Source of the DNA: UBA1672 sp964352665 | GTDB taxonomy: Bacteria > Pseudomonadota > Alphaproteobacteria > Micavibrionales > Micavibrionaceae | Direction: 5' to 3' | DNA: 64,000 bases | NCBI GenBank assembly: GCA_964352665.1 | Contig: CAYGSJ010000005.1 | Location: forward strand, 1 to 64,000 | Shown here: positions 8,085 to 16,547 of the stretch, piece by piece | Layout of the letters: every line of letters starts with the position of its first letter | How positions within the stretch are numbered: position 1 is the first letter of the stretch | Program-made: the position numbers and the translations under genes | The notes under the pieces: generated by a model | The model's input: the letters and a program-made list of their open reading frames with translations, nothing else | Databases searched by the model: none | What the model was told of the DNA's origin: nothing

Positions 8085-11000
8085 ATGCATAATCAATATA
8101 TTAGCCGTCCTGAGTCTGATGAAAAATATATGTGGGAAGAGCTGGCTAAAGTGAATTCTGGAGAGCATATTGCGGTTTATACACGTCCCCCTGTAGAAAA
8201 TACATCTCAAGCCACTGAAATCGAGGATATTACGCTGGATGATTTTTCAGCAGATTTCTTGGTCACTAAAGAGTTAGACGCTGGGGAAACCAATGATATT
8301 GCACCGTTATCTTGGGAAAAAACGTCCTTGGATCATGAAATAGAAGTCGTGAGTACACAAAGGGGCCAGATTGGCAGTGAAATAACCCATAATGCACCGA
8401 TTGTAGAAGCATCAACTCCGTCAAAAAGCGATGATTCAGTAGAAGAATCAAGTAATTTTAGAGGCTGTGGTTGCTCAGGTTGCAGTCCCCTTAATAATGA
8501 TATTGTTAGAGGCGTGGATAGAACATCAACAAACGCAACAAATACAGAAGTAGAGGACAATACTTTTGTTTTGCCGGTAGTGCCGGAAACATCGGAAGCC
8601 TCTGGCAGTGCTCCTTATTATGTTGAAGCATTGTTATCGGACTATAGTTGGTCCAGCACAACGATAACATATAATTTTATGACGTCTGTACCCAGTTATT
8701 ACAATCAAAATAATGAGGTTCATAGTGGTTTTCAGCCATTCAATCAGGATATGGTTGATGCCACATTGCAGATATTCAATATGATCGAAAGCTTCACAGA
8801 TATCACCTTTGTTGAAGTGGGCACCCAGAATTCAGATATTACACTTGGCACACATGATTTTTCAGAAACATCAAAAGCCCAGTTTGCAGGATATGCATAT
8901 TATCCGGCAGGTGGTAATCTTGCTGGTGATATCTGGATAAATAATTTATCTGATACTTATACAAATCCTTTGAATGACGATGGTGATTATACTCTTTTGC
9001 TCCATGAAATCGGACATGCTCTGGGCCTAGAGCACTCATTTGAGTCAGAAGATGGAGACTCTCTTTCTTTCCCAGAGGACTCTGACCAATACACAGTAAT
9101 GTCGTATTCAAACCATCCAACAGCAGGTGAGCCGACAAGTTACATGAAATATGATATTGCTGCGCTCCAGTATTTATATGGTACAGATTACGATACGACG
9201 GGTGGTGATGATGTTTATACTTTAGAGGCTTATAAAACACATACAATTTGGGATGCCGGCGGTAGTGACACATTAGATGGGCAAAGTTTAGATCATTCGG
9301 CGCATATTGATCTTATGGAAGGCTTTGCTTCTATTCCTGGGGGTAGCGGTTGGCAAGATAATTTGGGCTTTGGGTTATATACGCAGATAGAAAATATTCT
9401 AGGTGGATCAGGGGATGATGTATTATATGGAAGTCTTGCCAATAACACATTATCCGGAGGCGCAGGAAATGATGTTATAAAAGGTGTTGTTAATAACGAC
9501 CTTGTTTTTGCGGTTGATAATCTGATTGGTGGTGAGGGGACGGATATATATGTAACTGATTCGGCGCTCTATGAATTTGACTTAGTAACAATCACAGATA
9601 ATGAAGATGAAACGGTTCAACTGCTCGACAGAAACTATGATAGTGGGCCGTGGATACCGGAATATAATCATTACTACGCATTTTTAACAGATTTTGAATA
9701 TTACAAGTTTGATGACTTGATGCTATCGCATCATGAGCTGTTTTTGATAAAGCAGCCACTGAATGCACTTGAGGATATGATGGTTGATGCCATAAATGCG
9801 AAAGATTTTGCAGAGTTCGAATATCTGATGGATAGTTTATCGGCTAATCCGAATTTTAAAGCCAGTGCGAGTGATACAGTTGTTGATAGCGCTGTACAGG
9901 ACATTTTGGATTATCAATACGACATAACCATTACCGAGGGCGAGTTTAACACGGCACTCAATATATTCATGCAAACATTTGGCGATCGTTTTTCAAATGA
10001 AGAGGTGAAAGACTTTCTGAGCCAGATTGATCCATCCAATATGCAGGCTTATGGCATTATTCTCGAGCACACAAATCCTGATTTGGTAGAAAACCTGCCA
10101 AGCAATGAAGTAGCAGCGCGCAATATTTTGACCGGAAGCATCGGGGGCGAAGTATTATTAGGGGAAAACAATCAGAACGATGCCATATTTGGTATGGAGG
10201 GTGCGGATAGCTTGTTTGGATTTGCCGGTAATGATTACCTTAATGGTGGGGTTGGCGATGATTTCCTAAGCGGTGGTGCGGGCGATGATGTTTTGGACGG
10301 CGGTGAAGGGCATGACACTTTAGAAGGCGGCACTGGTGCAGATATTTTTGTCATTAACACCGATACTCAAAGAATTCTAGACTTTAATGCTCTTGAAGGC
10401 GATAAGCTTGATATCACAGGTTTGCTTAAAGATTTTGATCCTTTTGCAGATAATTTGTCAGATTTTATTTATTATACCCCGTACGTTGAATTTGAAGTTT
10501 TAGGACAAATATACACATTTGATGCCAGGATAATTGTGGATCCAGACGGCTTCAGTTTAGCTAATGATGTTGCCGGCATTAGTGAGTATGAAAGTTATGC
10601 GGCGGTTACTTTTGCGCAAGATCTAGGCAGTATTAACATTCAAGATTATTTAATTTATAGCGGAGCCGGAGGACATAACGTTTTCAACGGAACATCGGCA
10701 TCAAATGTTTTTCAGGGTGACCTTGGTTTTGATATCTTGAATTATGGTTCTTCAACAGCTGGCGTTAATGTAAATCTTCAAACCGGAGTGCTTGCCGGTG
10801 GATATGCGCAGGGTGACGAAATTTATTCAATAGAAGGAGTTTTGGGTACTGCTTTTGAAGATACAATTATCGGAGATGCGGCTGATAATAAGCTGTCTAG
10901 CGGAAATGGTAAAGACACGGTTGATGGCGGTGCGGGCGACGATCATATTTATGGTGGTAGTGGTTTTGACACGCTCATTGGTGGTTTAGGCGCAGATGTC

Positions 11001-11873
11001 ATTTACGGTGAAAACGGCAATGATGTTATATATGGTAATTCAGTTGTTTTATCTCTGAGTGGTACGATGCCGACAAACGGAGGCGTGCCGGACCCATCAG
11101 GCAATTACGCAGCATCAACCACAATGGCGGCGCCCATAGATCATCCGGTTGATATGTATGATGATAATGCAGCCGATATTATTTATGGCGGTGCTGGCCA
11201 TGACACAATTTATGGCCAAGGCGGTGATGATCTGCTTGACGGTGGAATCGGGGCTGACACGCTTTATGGCGGAAAGGGCGACGACCTGCTGAATGGTGGC
11301 GAAGGGAATGATACCTTGCACGGCAGCGAAGGTGCAGACACGCTTTATGGTGGCGATGGAAATGATACTTTAAAAGGTGGTGCAGGTGACGACCTTATAT
11401 ATGGCCAGAACGACGACGATACAATTCTGGGCGGCGAGGGCAATGACCACCTCAAAGGAAACTATGGTGATGATACGCTTTTCGGTGGCGAAGGGAATGA
11501 TTTACTGTACGGGAATCAGGGCGCGGATATTTTGAATGGCGGTGCAGGCGCAGACACCCTAAGAGGGGGCGATGGATACGATCAATTTGTTTTCACTGCG
11601 GACACGGCTTTCGATGCCGTCGATACGGTTGTTGATTTCAGCATAACAGATCAAGATGTCATTGATATTTCTGATCTGCTGGTTGGGTATGACCCGTTGA
11701 CAGATGCTATTACAGATTTTGTAAAAATCACGAATAGCAGTGGCGACAGCGTTTTGACAGTCGACGCGGATGGCGGGGCTAACAATTTCATCCAGATTGC
11801 TGTTCTTTCGGATATAACAGGCCTTACCGACGAAGCTTTGCTTGAACAATCAGGTATATTAATTACAGTTTAA
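8085..11873 (+). CDS. Serralysin-like RTX metalloprotease (secreted, Ca2+-binding)
   Basis: A 1262-residue protein. The zinc site is HEIGHALGLEH at 307-317 and the Met-turn is VMSYS with Met339, both hallmarks of M10 metzincins. The catalytic domain (about 180-385) is followed by several blocks of glycine/aspartate nonapeptide repeats of the GGxGxDxLx type (about 440-470, 680-760, 920-1000 and 1030-1175), which fold as calcium-loaded beta-rolls. There is no N-terminal signal peptide and the C-terminus is hydrophobic (GILITV), consistent with type I secretion; no ABC exporter genes lie in the window. An unusual ~170-residue N-terminal extension carries a Cys-Gly cluster, GCGCSGCSP, at 127-135. 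It is much longer than classical serralysins (~480). The ATG at 8085 follows AAGGGA; an upstream GTG in frame is less likely. Confidence 0.9.
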   Translation: MHNQYISRPESDEKYMWEELAKVNSGEHIAVYTRPPVENTSQATEIEDITLDDFSADFLVTKELDAGETNDIAPLSWEKTSLDHEIEVVSTQRGQIGSEITHNAPIVEASTPSKSDDSVEESSNFRGCGCSGCSPLNNDIVRGVDRTSTNATNTEVEDNTFVLPVVPETSEASGSAPYYVEALLSDYSWSSTTITYNFMTSVPSYYNQNNEVHSGFQPFNQDMVDATLQIFNMIESFTDITFVEVGTQNSDITLGTHDFSETSKAQFAGYAYYPAGGNLAGDIWINNLSDTYTNPLNDDGDYTLLLHEIGHALGLEHSFESEDGDSLSFPEDSDQYTVMSYSNHPTAGEPTSYMKYDIAALQYLYGTDYDTTGGDDVYTLEAYKTHTIWDAGGSDTLDGQSLDHSAHIDLMEGFASIPGGSGWQDNLGFGLYTQIENILGGSGDDVLYGSLANNTLSGGAGNDVIKGVVNNDLVFAVDNLIGGEGTDIYVTDSALYEFDLVTITDNEDETVQLLDRNYDSGPWIPEYNHYYAFLTDFEYYKFDDLMLSHHELFLIKQPLNALEDMMVDAINAKDFAEFEYLMDSLSANPNFKASASDTVVDSAVQDILDYQYDITITEGEFNTALNIFMQTFGDRFSNEEVKDFLSQIDPSNMQAYGIILEHTNPDLVENLPSNEVAARNILTGSIGGEVLLGENNQNDAIFGMEGADSLFGFAGNDYLNGGVGDDFLSGGAGDDVLDGGEGHDTLEGGTGADIFVINTDTQRILDFNALEGDKLDITGLLKDFDPFADNLSDFIYYTPYVEFEVLGQIYTFDARIIVDPDGFSLANDVAGISEYESYAAVTFAQDLGSINIQDYLIYSGAGGHNVFNGTSASNVFQGDLGFDILNYGSSTAGVNVNLQTGVLAGGYAQGDEIYSIEGVLGTAFEDTIIGDAADNKLSSGNGKDTVDGGAGDDHIYGGSGFDTLIGGLGADVIYGENGNDVIYGNSVVLSLSGTMPTNGGVPDPSGNYAASTTMAAPIDHPVDMYDDNAADIIYGGAGHDTIYGQGGDDLLDGGIGADTLYGGKGDDLLNGGEGNDTLHGSEGADTLYGGDGNDTLKGGAGDDLIYGQNDDDTILGGEGNDHLKGNYGDDTLFGGEGNDLLYGNQGADILNGGAGADTLRGGDGYDQFVFTADTAFDAVDTVVDFSITDQDVIDISDLLVGYDPLTDAITDFVKITNSSGDSVLTVDADGGANNFIQIAVLSDITGLTDEALLEQSGILITV

Positions 11874-11884
11874 AATACAAAACT

Positions 11885-11941
11885 ACGTCGAGCGAACGTT
11901 TTTCAGGAATTCGTCTATTTGTTTTTGTAGCTCTACTGATC
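11885..11941 (-). pseudogene. Chemoreceptor C-terminal fragment, second copy
   Basis: On the minus strand this reads ELQKQIDEFLKNVRST and a stop, a normal alphaproteobacterial chemoreceptor C-terminus. It aligns without gaps to 7641-7697 (49 of 57 bases identical by eye). The two fragments lie in the same orientation on either side of the RTX protease gene. Nothing else of the receptor is recognisable here. Confidence 0.75.
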
Positions 11942-12066
11942 AGGTGGGCAAGCCTTCTGCTGGTAGACGAATCTTGCTATCTATAGTAAGTAAAAAAGAT
12001 AGTTGAAAAAACATCTAGTTACGACAGACTACAGACGTATGTTTGAAGCACTTCAAAGAGGCGTAC

Positions 12067-13245
12067 ATGATAGATAGAATTTTTATTTTTACTGCGGCTT
12101 TTTTTCTATTCGGCTCGCAAAATGCAAAAGCGGTTGAGTGGGCTTGTGATGGAAAGACAGGCCTTACCAGGCCGGTTCCGGTATGTTCGAAAAAGGATCC
12201 CTGTGTAAATATTTTGGGAACCTACAAATATCTTCCAACGCCGATAAACGTTATTGACACACCGAACCAAAGCCCCCCCGAATGTACAATCACGGAACGG
12301 GGTGTTCGTGTTGGAAGACAGGTGTTTCAAGACGGACCTCCCCATGAAATAAAGACATCCTTGGATGGTGCCACACGTCATTATTGTGCTTACTTTCCAA
12401 CAGTTGCAAATCCAGAGACAAAATTGCCAGTCGTTATTTTTGTCCACGGATCTGGTGGTTATGGGGACAGCATGTATGACACAACGTCACTAAGAATAAA
12501 AGCGCCTGAGTTTGATCTGACTGGTGATCCCTCAAGAAAAGGTTTTATCCTCGTTTCGTTGCAGTCCCGGCTTTTACACTGGCCGACGGCCGGACCACAA
12601 GAAGGCGCAAAGTTTGATTCATACTTCAGGGATTATGATGCCAACCCTGATGTTGAATATCTTGATAAGGTTATCGATGAATTGGTTTCTAAGAAAAATG
12701 CAGACTCAAAACGTATTTATTTAATGGGCTGGTCCAACGGTGCGCGCTTTACATCTTTTTATGGTTTATATCGTCATCACAACCCAACACAGGGTGGAAA
12801 TTATGTGGCAGCGATTTCGAATTATAGTGGCGGCGATCCGTTTGAAAATATCCGTGATGGGTTCTCGCCTAGCTGTAAAATAGCTTCTTACCCGGAATCA
12901 AAAATTCCATTTTATATGATTTCGCGGAATTGTGATGGAATAGCGTGTAACACATCACAGGAAGAACGTATAAAGAAAGACAGTAAAGATCCTGTGACAC
13001 CCGGGAATAATGCACAGACATGGATGCACACATTGCAGGAGAAAATAAAAAACCCGAATGCGCAATGGCAGTTAATTAATATTAAGGGAAAAGGTGTTAA
13101 TAGATGTACACCGACATTCCTTTGTTCTGTTAAGTTTTCCTTCTTTGCACATTTGTTTTGGCCTGATGGCCATGAAGATAAATCAGGCCGCGATTGGGAG
13201 CCGGAAATGCTTAATTTTCTCAGGGATCACCCCCTGACTAGATAA
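12067..13245 (+). CDS. Secreted alpha/beta-hydrolase (polyhydroxybutyrate depolymerase/esterase-like)
   Basis: A 392-residue protein with a signal peptide (about 1-22, ending QNAKA). VHGSGGYGDSM (His127) supplies the oxyanion-hole region, and GWSNGA places the nucleophile at Ser223 in the GxSxG context found in LpqC/PHB-depolymerase-type esterases. The catalytic His is probably near the end, in FWPDGHED. Several cysteines suit an exported protein. The substrate is not determined; polyester or feruloyl-type esters are typical for relatives. The ATG at 12067 was chosen because AAAGAGG lies just upstream; an in-frame TTG lies eight codons earlier. The gene stands alone. Confidence 0.75.
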   Translation: MIDRIFIFTAAFFLFGSQNAKAVEWACDGKTGLTRPVPVCSKKDPCVNILGTYKYLPTPINVIDTPNQSPPECTITERGVRVGRQVFQDGPPHEIKTSLDGATRHYCAYFPTVANPETKLPVVIFVHGSGGYGDSMYDTTSLRIKAPEFDLTGDPSRKGFILVSLQSRLLHWPTAGPQEGAKFDSYFRDYDANPDVEYLDKVIDELVSKKNADSKRIYLMGWSNGARFTSFYGLYRHHNPTQGGNYVAAISNYSGGDPFENIRDGFSPSCKIASYPESKIPFYMISRNCDGIACNTSQEERIKKDSKDPVTPGNNAQTWMHTLQEKIKNPNAQWQLINIKGKGVNRCTPTFLCSVKFSFFAHLFWPDGHEDKSGRDWEPEMLNFLRDHPLTR

Positions 13246-13384
13246 ACCCTAAAACATTTATTTTGTAGCAAAAGAAGACAGTGTCGCATTAAACTTTTGC
13301 TGATGTGATACCTTTATTTATAACACCAGCGATGATAATGTATGGATAAAGTGGGTCAGGAAAATTTTATCAGGGGAATAACCA

Positions 13385-14128
13385 ATGAGCCAAAAAGAAA
13401 ATAGTTCAGTTGCATCCTTAGCCGAGGCAACAAAAAGTATCGCCGATTTTTCAGGTCATGGCGCTGCATTGGGTGCTGCCGGATACAGGGTTGCAAGCGA
13501 CCATCCAGAAAATTGTGAATTTTTATCGGAACCGGGGCAAAGCATTGCAATATCTCCAGGTTCTCAAGGGTTTGAATCAATTATGATTGGTGTGGCATGG
13601 GACAATTTGCACCTTCAGGAAACCGGCCTTTTTACCAAATTGTTTAAAAAAGTGCGTAAGGTAGGAGTTGATCTTGATATTGGGTGTTTATATGAAATGC
13701 AAGATGGAACAAGAGGGGCTATTCAGGCCTTTGGTAAGAAATTCGGAGATTTCGAAAATGCACCCTATATCTCTCTTTCTGGTGATGAAAGAACAGGGAA
13801 TGCAGACGGGCACGACGAATATATTCTTGTGAACGGCCAGAAATGGAATGATATTAAACGCATGCTCCTCTACATATATATATATAAGGGCGCACCAAGC
13901 TGGTCAGTGATTAATCCGCAGGTTGTCATAGATGTTCCGGGCGAAAATGATTTATACGTCACCTTAAAAGCACATGATGATAAATTATGCTTATGTGCAG
14001 TCGGTGAATTAGAAAGTGTTCGGGGCGGCATAAAACTTACGAACAGAACGGAATACTTCCCGGGTCATGAAGAAATGGATCGTGCATTTGGGTTTGGTTT
14101 GAACTGGGCAGACGGCGTAAAGACCTGA
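13385..14128 (+). CDS. TerD-family protein (first copy)
   Basis: A 247-residue protein with an N-terminal extension of ~40 residues followed by a TerD domain (stress/tellurite-associated, calcium-binding beta-sandwich). Diagnostic pieces are GVDLDIGCLYEM and the acidic loop LSGDERTGNADGHDE, the site where TerD proteins bind two Ca2+ ions. A good ribosome-binding site (AGGGGA) precedes the ATG. It starts a same-strand group with a Ca2+/Na+ exchanger and a second TerD gene, so a shared role in calcium-linked stress response or exocytic signalling is plausible. The rest of a canonical ter operon (terB, terC, terZ) is absent. Confidence 0.85.
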   Translation: MSQKENSSVASLAEATKSIADFSGHGAALGAAGYRVASDHPENCEFLSEPGQSIAISPGSQGFESIMIGVAWDNLHLQETGLFTKLFKKVRKVGVDLDIGCLYEMQDGTRGAIQAFGKKFGDFENAPYISLSGDERTGNADGHDEYILVNGQKWNDIKRMLLYIYIYKGAPSWSVINPQVVIDVPGENDLYVTLKAHDDKLCLCAVGELESVRGGIKLTNRTEYFPGHEEMDRAFGFGLNWADGVKT

Positions 14129-14160
14129 TACTCACTACGTAATTTTGCAGAAAGCCTGTT

Positions 14161-15147
14161 ATGATTTCACTTGCCTATTATGATACAACAGTCCTCGCGC
14201 TGGGCGCATTATTTTTGGGCATTATCATGTTAATCAAGGGGGGGGCATGGACCGTAGACTCCGGCGTGTATGTCGCCAGACGCTTCGGAATTTCTCCAAT
14301 GGTGGTTGGGTTTACGATCATTGCTTTCGGGACCTCTTTTCCCGAACTGGTTGTTTCTGTTGTTGCAAACCTACAGGGTTCTCCCGGCATAACGCTCGGG
14401 AATGTTTTAGGGTCTAACATCGCCAATATTCTCATGGTTCTAGGGTGCACAGCGATTCTAATCGATGTCAAAGTCAAACCCACCCGTCCTTTGATTCGTG
14501 ATTTGGTCTTCATGATTTTTGCGACGGTAGGATTGATCATTGCACTGAAAGTCGGTGGCGTTTCGAGAATTGCAGGGTTGTCCATGATTGCCATTCTTGG
14601 TGCTTATATTTTCTATCAATATAAAACCACAAAGCAGGAAGAATATGTCCCAGGTGAAATGGATGAAGTGATTTTCAAAAGCGACATCATTGCCTATGCC
14701 TTGTTGCTATTAGGCCTTGTATGTATTGCTGTGGGTGCAGAATTTCTAGTGAAAGGTGCAAAAGTGAGCGCGGGATTGATGGGTGTACCAGAATCTGTGA
14801 TAGCCCTTAGTATAATTGCCTTTGGAACCTCATTACCTGAGTTTACCACAAGCATTATTGCCGCGCGCAAAGGTCAGACAGCCATGGTTGTAGGCAATAT
14901 TGTGGGCTCCAATGTTTTTAATATCCTTATGATTATCGGGTTTTCCTCTGTGGTTCAGCCTATTTCTTCGTCTGCATTTTCGCCGCAGATACAGGCTTTT
15001 GATGTATGGGTAACACTGGCTGTTTCTATGGTTTTGGTGGTTCTCTTGTTATTAAGGGGCAAGATTGACCGGATTACCGGCAGTCTGTTTTTTTTAATGT
15101 ATATCGCGTATAATATTTATATATACGCTGTGAGTATGAGTGCTTAG
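14161..15147 (+). CDS. Calcium/sodium antiporter (CaCA family, YrbG-like)
   Basis: A 328-residue protein with about ten hydrophobic segments arranged as two homologous halves. The alpha-repeats are seen as GFTIIAFGTSFPELVVSV with GNVLGSNIANILMVLG, and again as SIIAFGTSLPEFTTSI with GNIVGSNVFNILMIIG; the glutamates in the two FPE/LPE motifs coordinate the cation. It should exchange cytoplasmic Ca2+ for Na+ (or H+) across the inner membrane. It lies 32 bases after the first TerD gene and 27 before the second. Confidence 0.9.
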   Translation: MISLAYYDTTVLALGALFLGIIMLIKGGAWTVDSGVYVARRFGISPMVVGFTIIAFGTSFPELVVSVVANLQGSPGITLGNVLGSNIANILMVLGCTAILIDVKVKPTRPLIRDLVFMIFATVGLIIALKVGGVSRIAGLSMIAILGAYIFYQYKTTKQEEYVPGEMDEVIFKSDIIAYALLLLGLVCIAVGAEFLVKGAKVSAGLMGVPESVIALSIIAFGTSLPEFTTSIIAARKGQTAMVVGNIVGSNVFNILMIIGFSSVVQPISSSAFSPQIQAFDVWVTLAVSMVLVVLLLLRGKIDRITGSLFFLMYIAYNIYIYAVSMSA

Positions 15148-15174
15148 CAGACTTAAATATAGAGGTAACTAAAC

Positions 15175-15816
15175 ATGGTTGATATTTTTGATCCATCCTT
15201 TGAACAGACAGCAGAGGTAGAGCTTTCTGATAACAGGTGTTCAAAGGGAGACGATATTAATCTCACCGCCAAGGACCCCACGATGAAATCAGTCGTAATT
15301 GGTATAGGCTGGGACTTGAATACGTTTGAAACGGATACGCTGGATCTGGATGTGAGTTGTTTCCTTTTGAATAAGGACGAGAAAACCAGAGTGGATGGAG
15401 ATTTTGTTTTCTACAACAATATGGAGGCCAGCGAAGGAGCCATTATTCATCACGGGGATAGTCGTACAGGTGCCGGCGAGGGAGACGATGAATCCATCAC
15501 GGTTCACCTTAATAACATACCATATGATGTTCAAAAGGTGATGTTTGCACTCTCGATTTATCGCGGTGAAGAAAAAGAGCAATATATGGGAACAATGAGG
15601 CGCGCCTATATCCGTGTGCTTAATGAATCGAATAATCAGGAAATTCTGCGCTATGAAATTACAGAAGACTGCAAAGGGAAAACGGAAACAGGTATGCTGG
15701 TGGCCTCTTTAAACCGTGAAGGTCCCAAGTGGCATTTCGAGGCTGTTGGTGAATTTGTAAAAGGTGGTCTCGCAGAAATTGCCAGTGGCTATGACATTAT
15801 TGTTCATACAGGTTAG
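15175..15816 (+). CDS. TerD-family protein (second copy)
   Basis: A 213-residue protein that is almost entirely a TerD domain. TLDLDVSCFLLNKDEK and HHGDSRTGAGEGDDESI carry the acidic calcium-binding loops, and VQKVMFALSIYRGE is a typical core strand. AGAGG is positioned nine bases upstream of the ATG. It is closer to canonical TerD/TerE (about 190 residues) than the first copy. The stop codon overlaps that of the convergent gene at 15813-16334. Confidence 0.9.
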   Translation: MVDIFDPSFEQTAEVELSDNRCSKGDDINLTAKDPTMKSVVIGIGWDLNTFETDTLDLDVSCFLLNKDEKTRVDGDFVFYNNMEASEGAIIHHGDSRTGAGEGDDESITVHLNNIPYDVQKVMFALSIYRGEEKEQYMGTMRRAYIRVLNESNNQEILRYEITEDCKGKTETGMLVASLNREGPKWHFEAVGEFVKGGLAEIASGYDIIVHTG

Positions 15817-16334
15817 TGTTTCATACCCATCATAGGAATTGGTTTTTGTTCGACTTTAAACCCTTTTTTACCGACGCGTCCTTTTCGTCCGCCTCTTCCA
15901 CCAGCACGATCTGTGAGCTCCTGCTCGATCAATTCATCAATATTTGGTAGCTCACCCATTTGTATAGCGCCAATACAAAGATTAAAAAACGTACACCCGC
16001 GTTCGCCCCATTCAGAGATCTTGCTAGCGTAGTCTTCGCCTTTGACGAACATAAGCTTTTCCATCCAGACTTGCTCTTTACTTGGTAAAAAACGCATCAG
16101 CATAACCTGTTCGGGCTCGGCATATTTTTCATCTTCGACGTAACGGGCGTCGTTTTCATCATAAAGAAACTGTATTTCGACTTCTACATCTTCGCCACCC
16201 GGGCCCACACGAACCTCGGCCGAACAGGTAATACCCTGCTCGGCATCATGTAAAAACCAAGGTCTAGTCTGATACGGGGCAAGCTCAAAGCCAACGCCCA
16301 GCATATCCATAAGTTCTTTATAACTCGCACGCAT
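15813..16334 (-). CDS. Hypothetical protein, convergent to terD
   Basis: A 173-residue soluble, acidic protein with a basic glycine-rich tail (GGRGGRKGRVGKKGF near the C-terminus). I do not recognise a domain. It has alternating beta-like segments (TCSAEVRVGPGGEDVEVEIQFLYD) and no signal peptide or membrane segment. The ATG at 16334 was preferred to a TTG 13 codons upstream because a purine-rich stretch precedes it. The overlap of its stop codon with that of the second TerD gene suggests long-standing adjacency. Confidence 0.6.
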   Translation of the reverse strand: MRASYKELMDMLGVGFELAPYQTRPWFLHDAEQGITCSAEVRVGPGGEDVEVEIQFLYDENDARYVEDEKYAEPEQVMLMRFLPSKEQVWMEKLMFVKGEDYASKISEWGERGCTFFNLCIGAIQMGELPNIDELIEQELTDRAGGRGGRKGRVGKKGFKVEQKPIPMMGMKH

Positions 16335-16547
16335 AACCCTATCATAAGCCTTTCTTGGGAAGATTGAACACAAAAAATTAACTTATTGCAGAAAATTTAT
16401 TCTTTTTAAGGATTTAATTGATAAAATTACCCTTAATGTATGTGCAGTATAGGTAATTCATAAACTATGGTGTAGTATATCGGAGTAATTCGGGGGCACT
16501 CTGATTTTATTTTTTTAAAGATAATTTTCGTTTCATAGGGCAAATTA

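Noticed and set aside
13267..13306. GCAAAAG/CTTTTGC inverted repeat after the esterase gene as a terminator
   Set aside because: The loop is about 20 bases and no T-tract follows, so it does not fit an intrinsic terminator.
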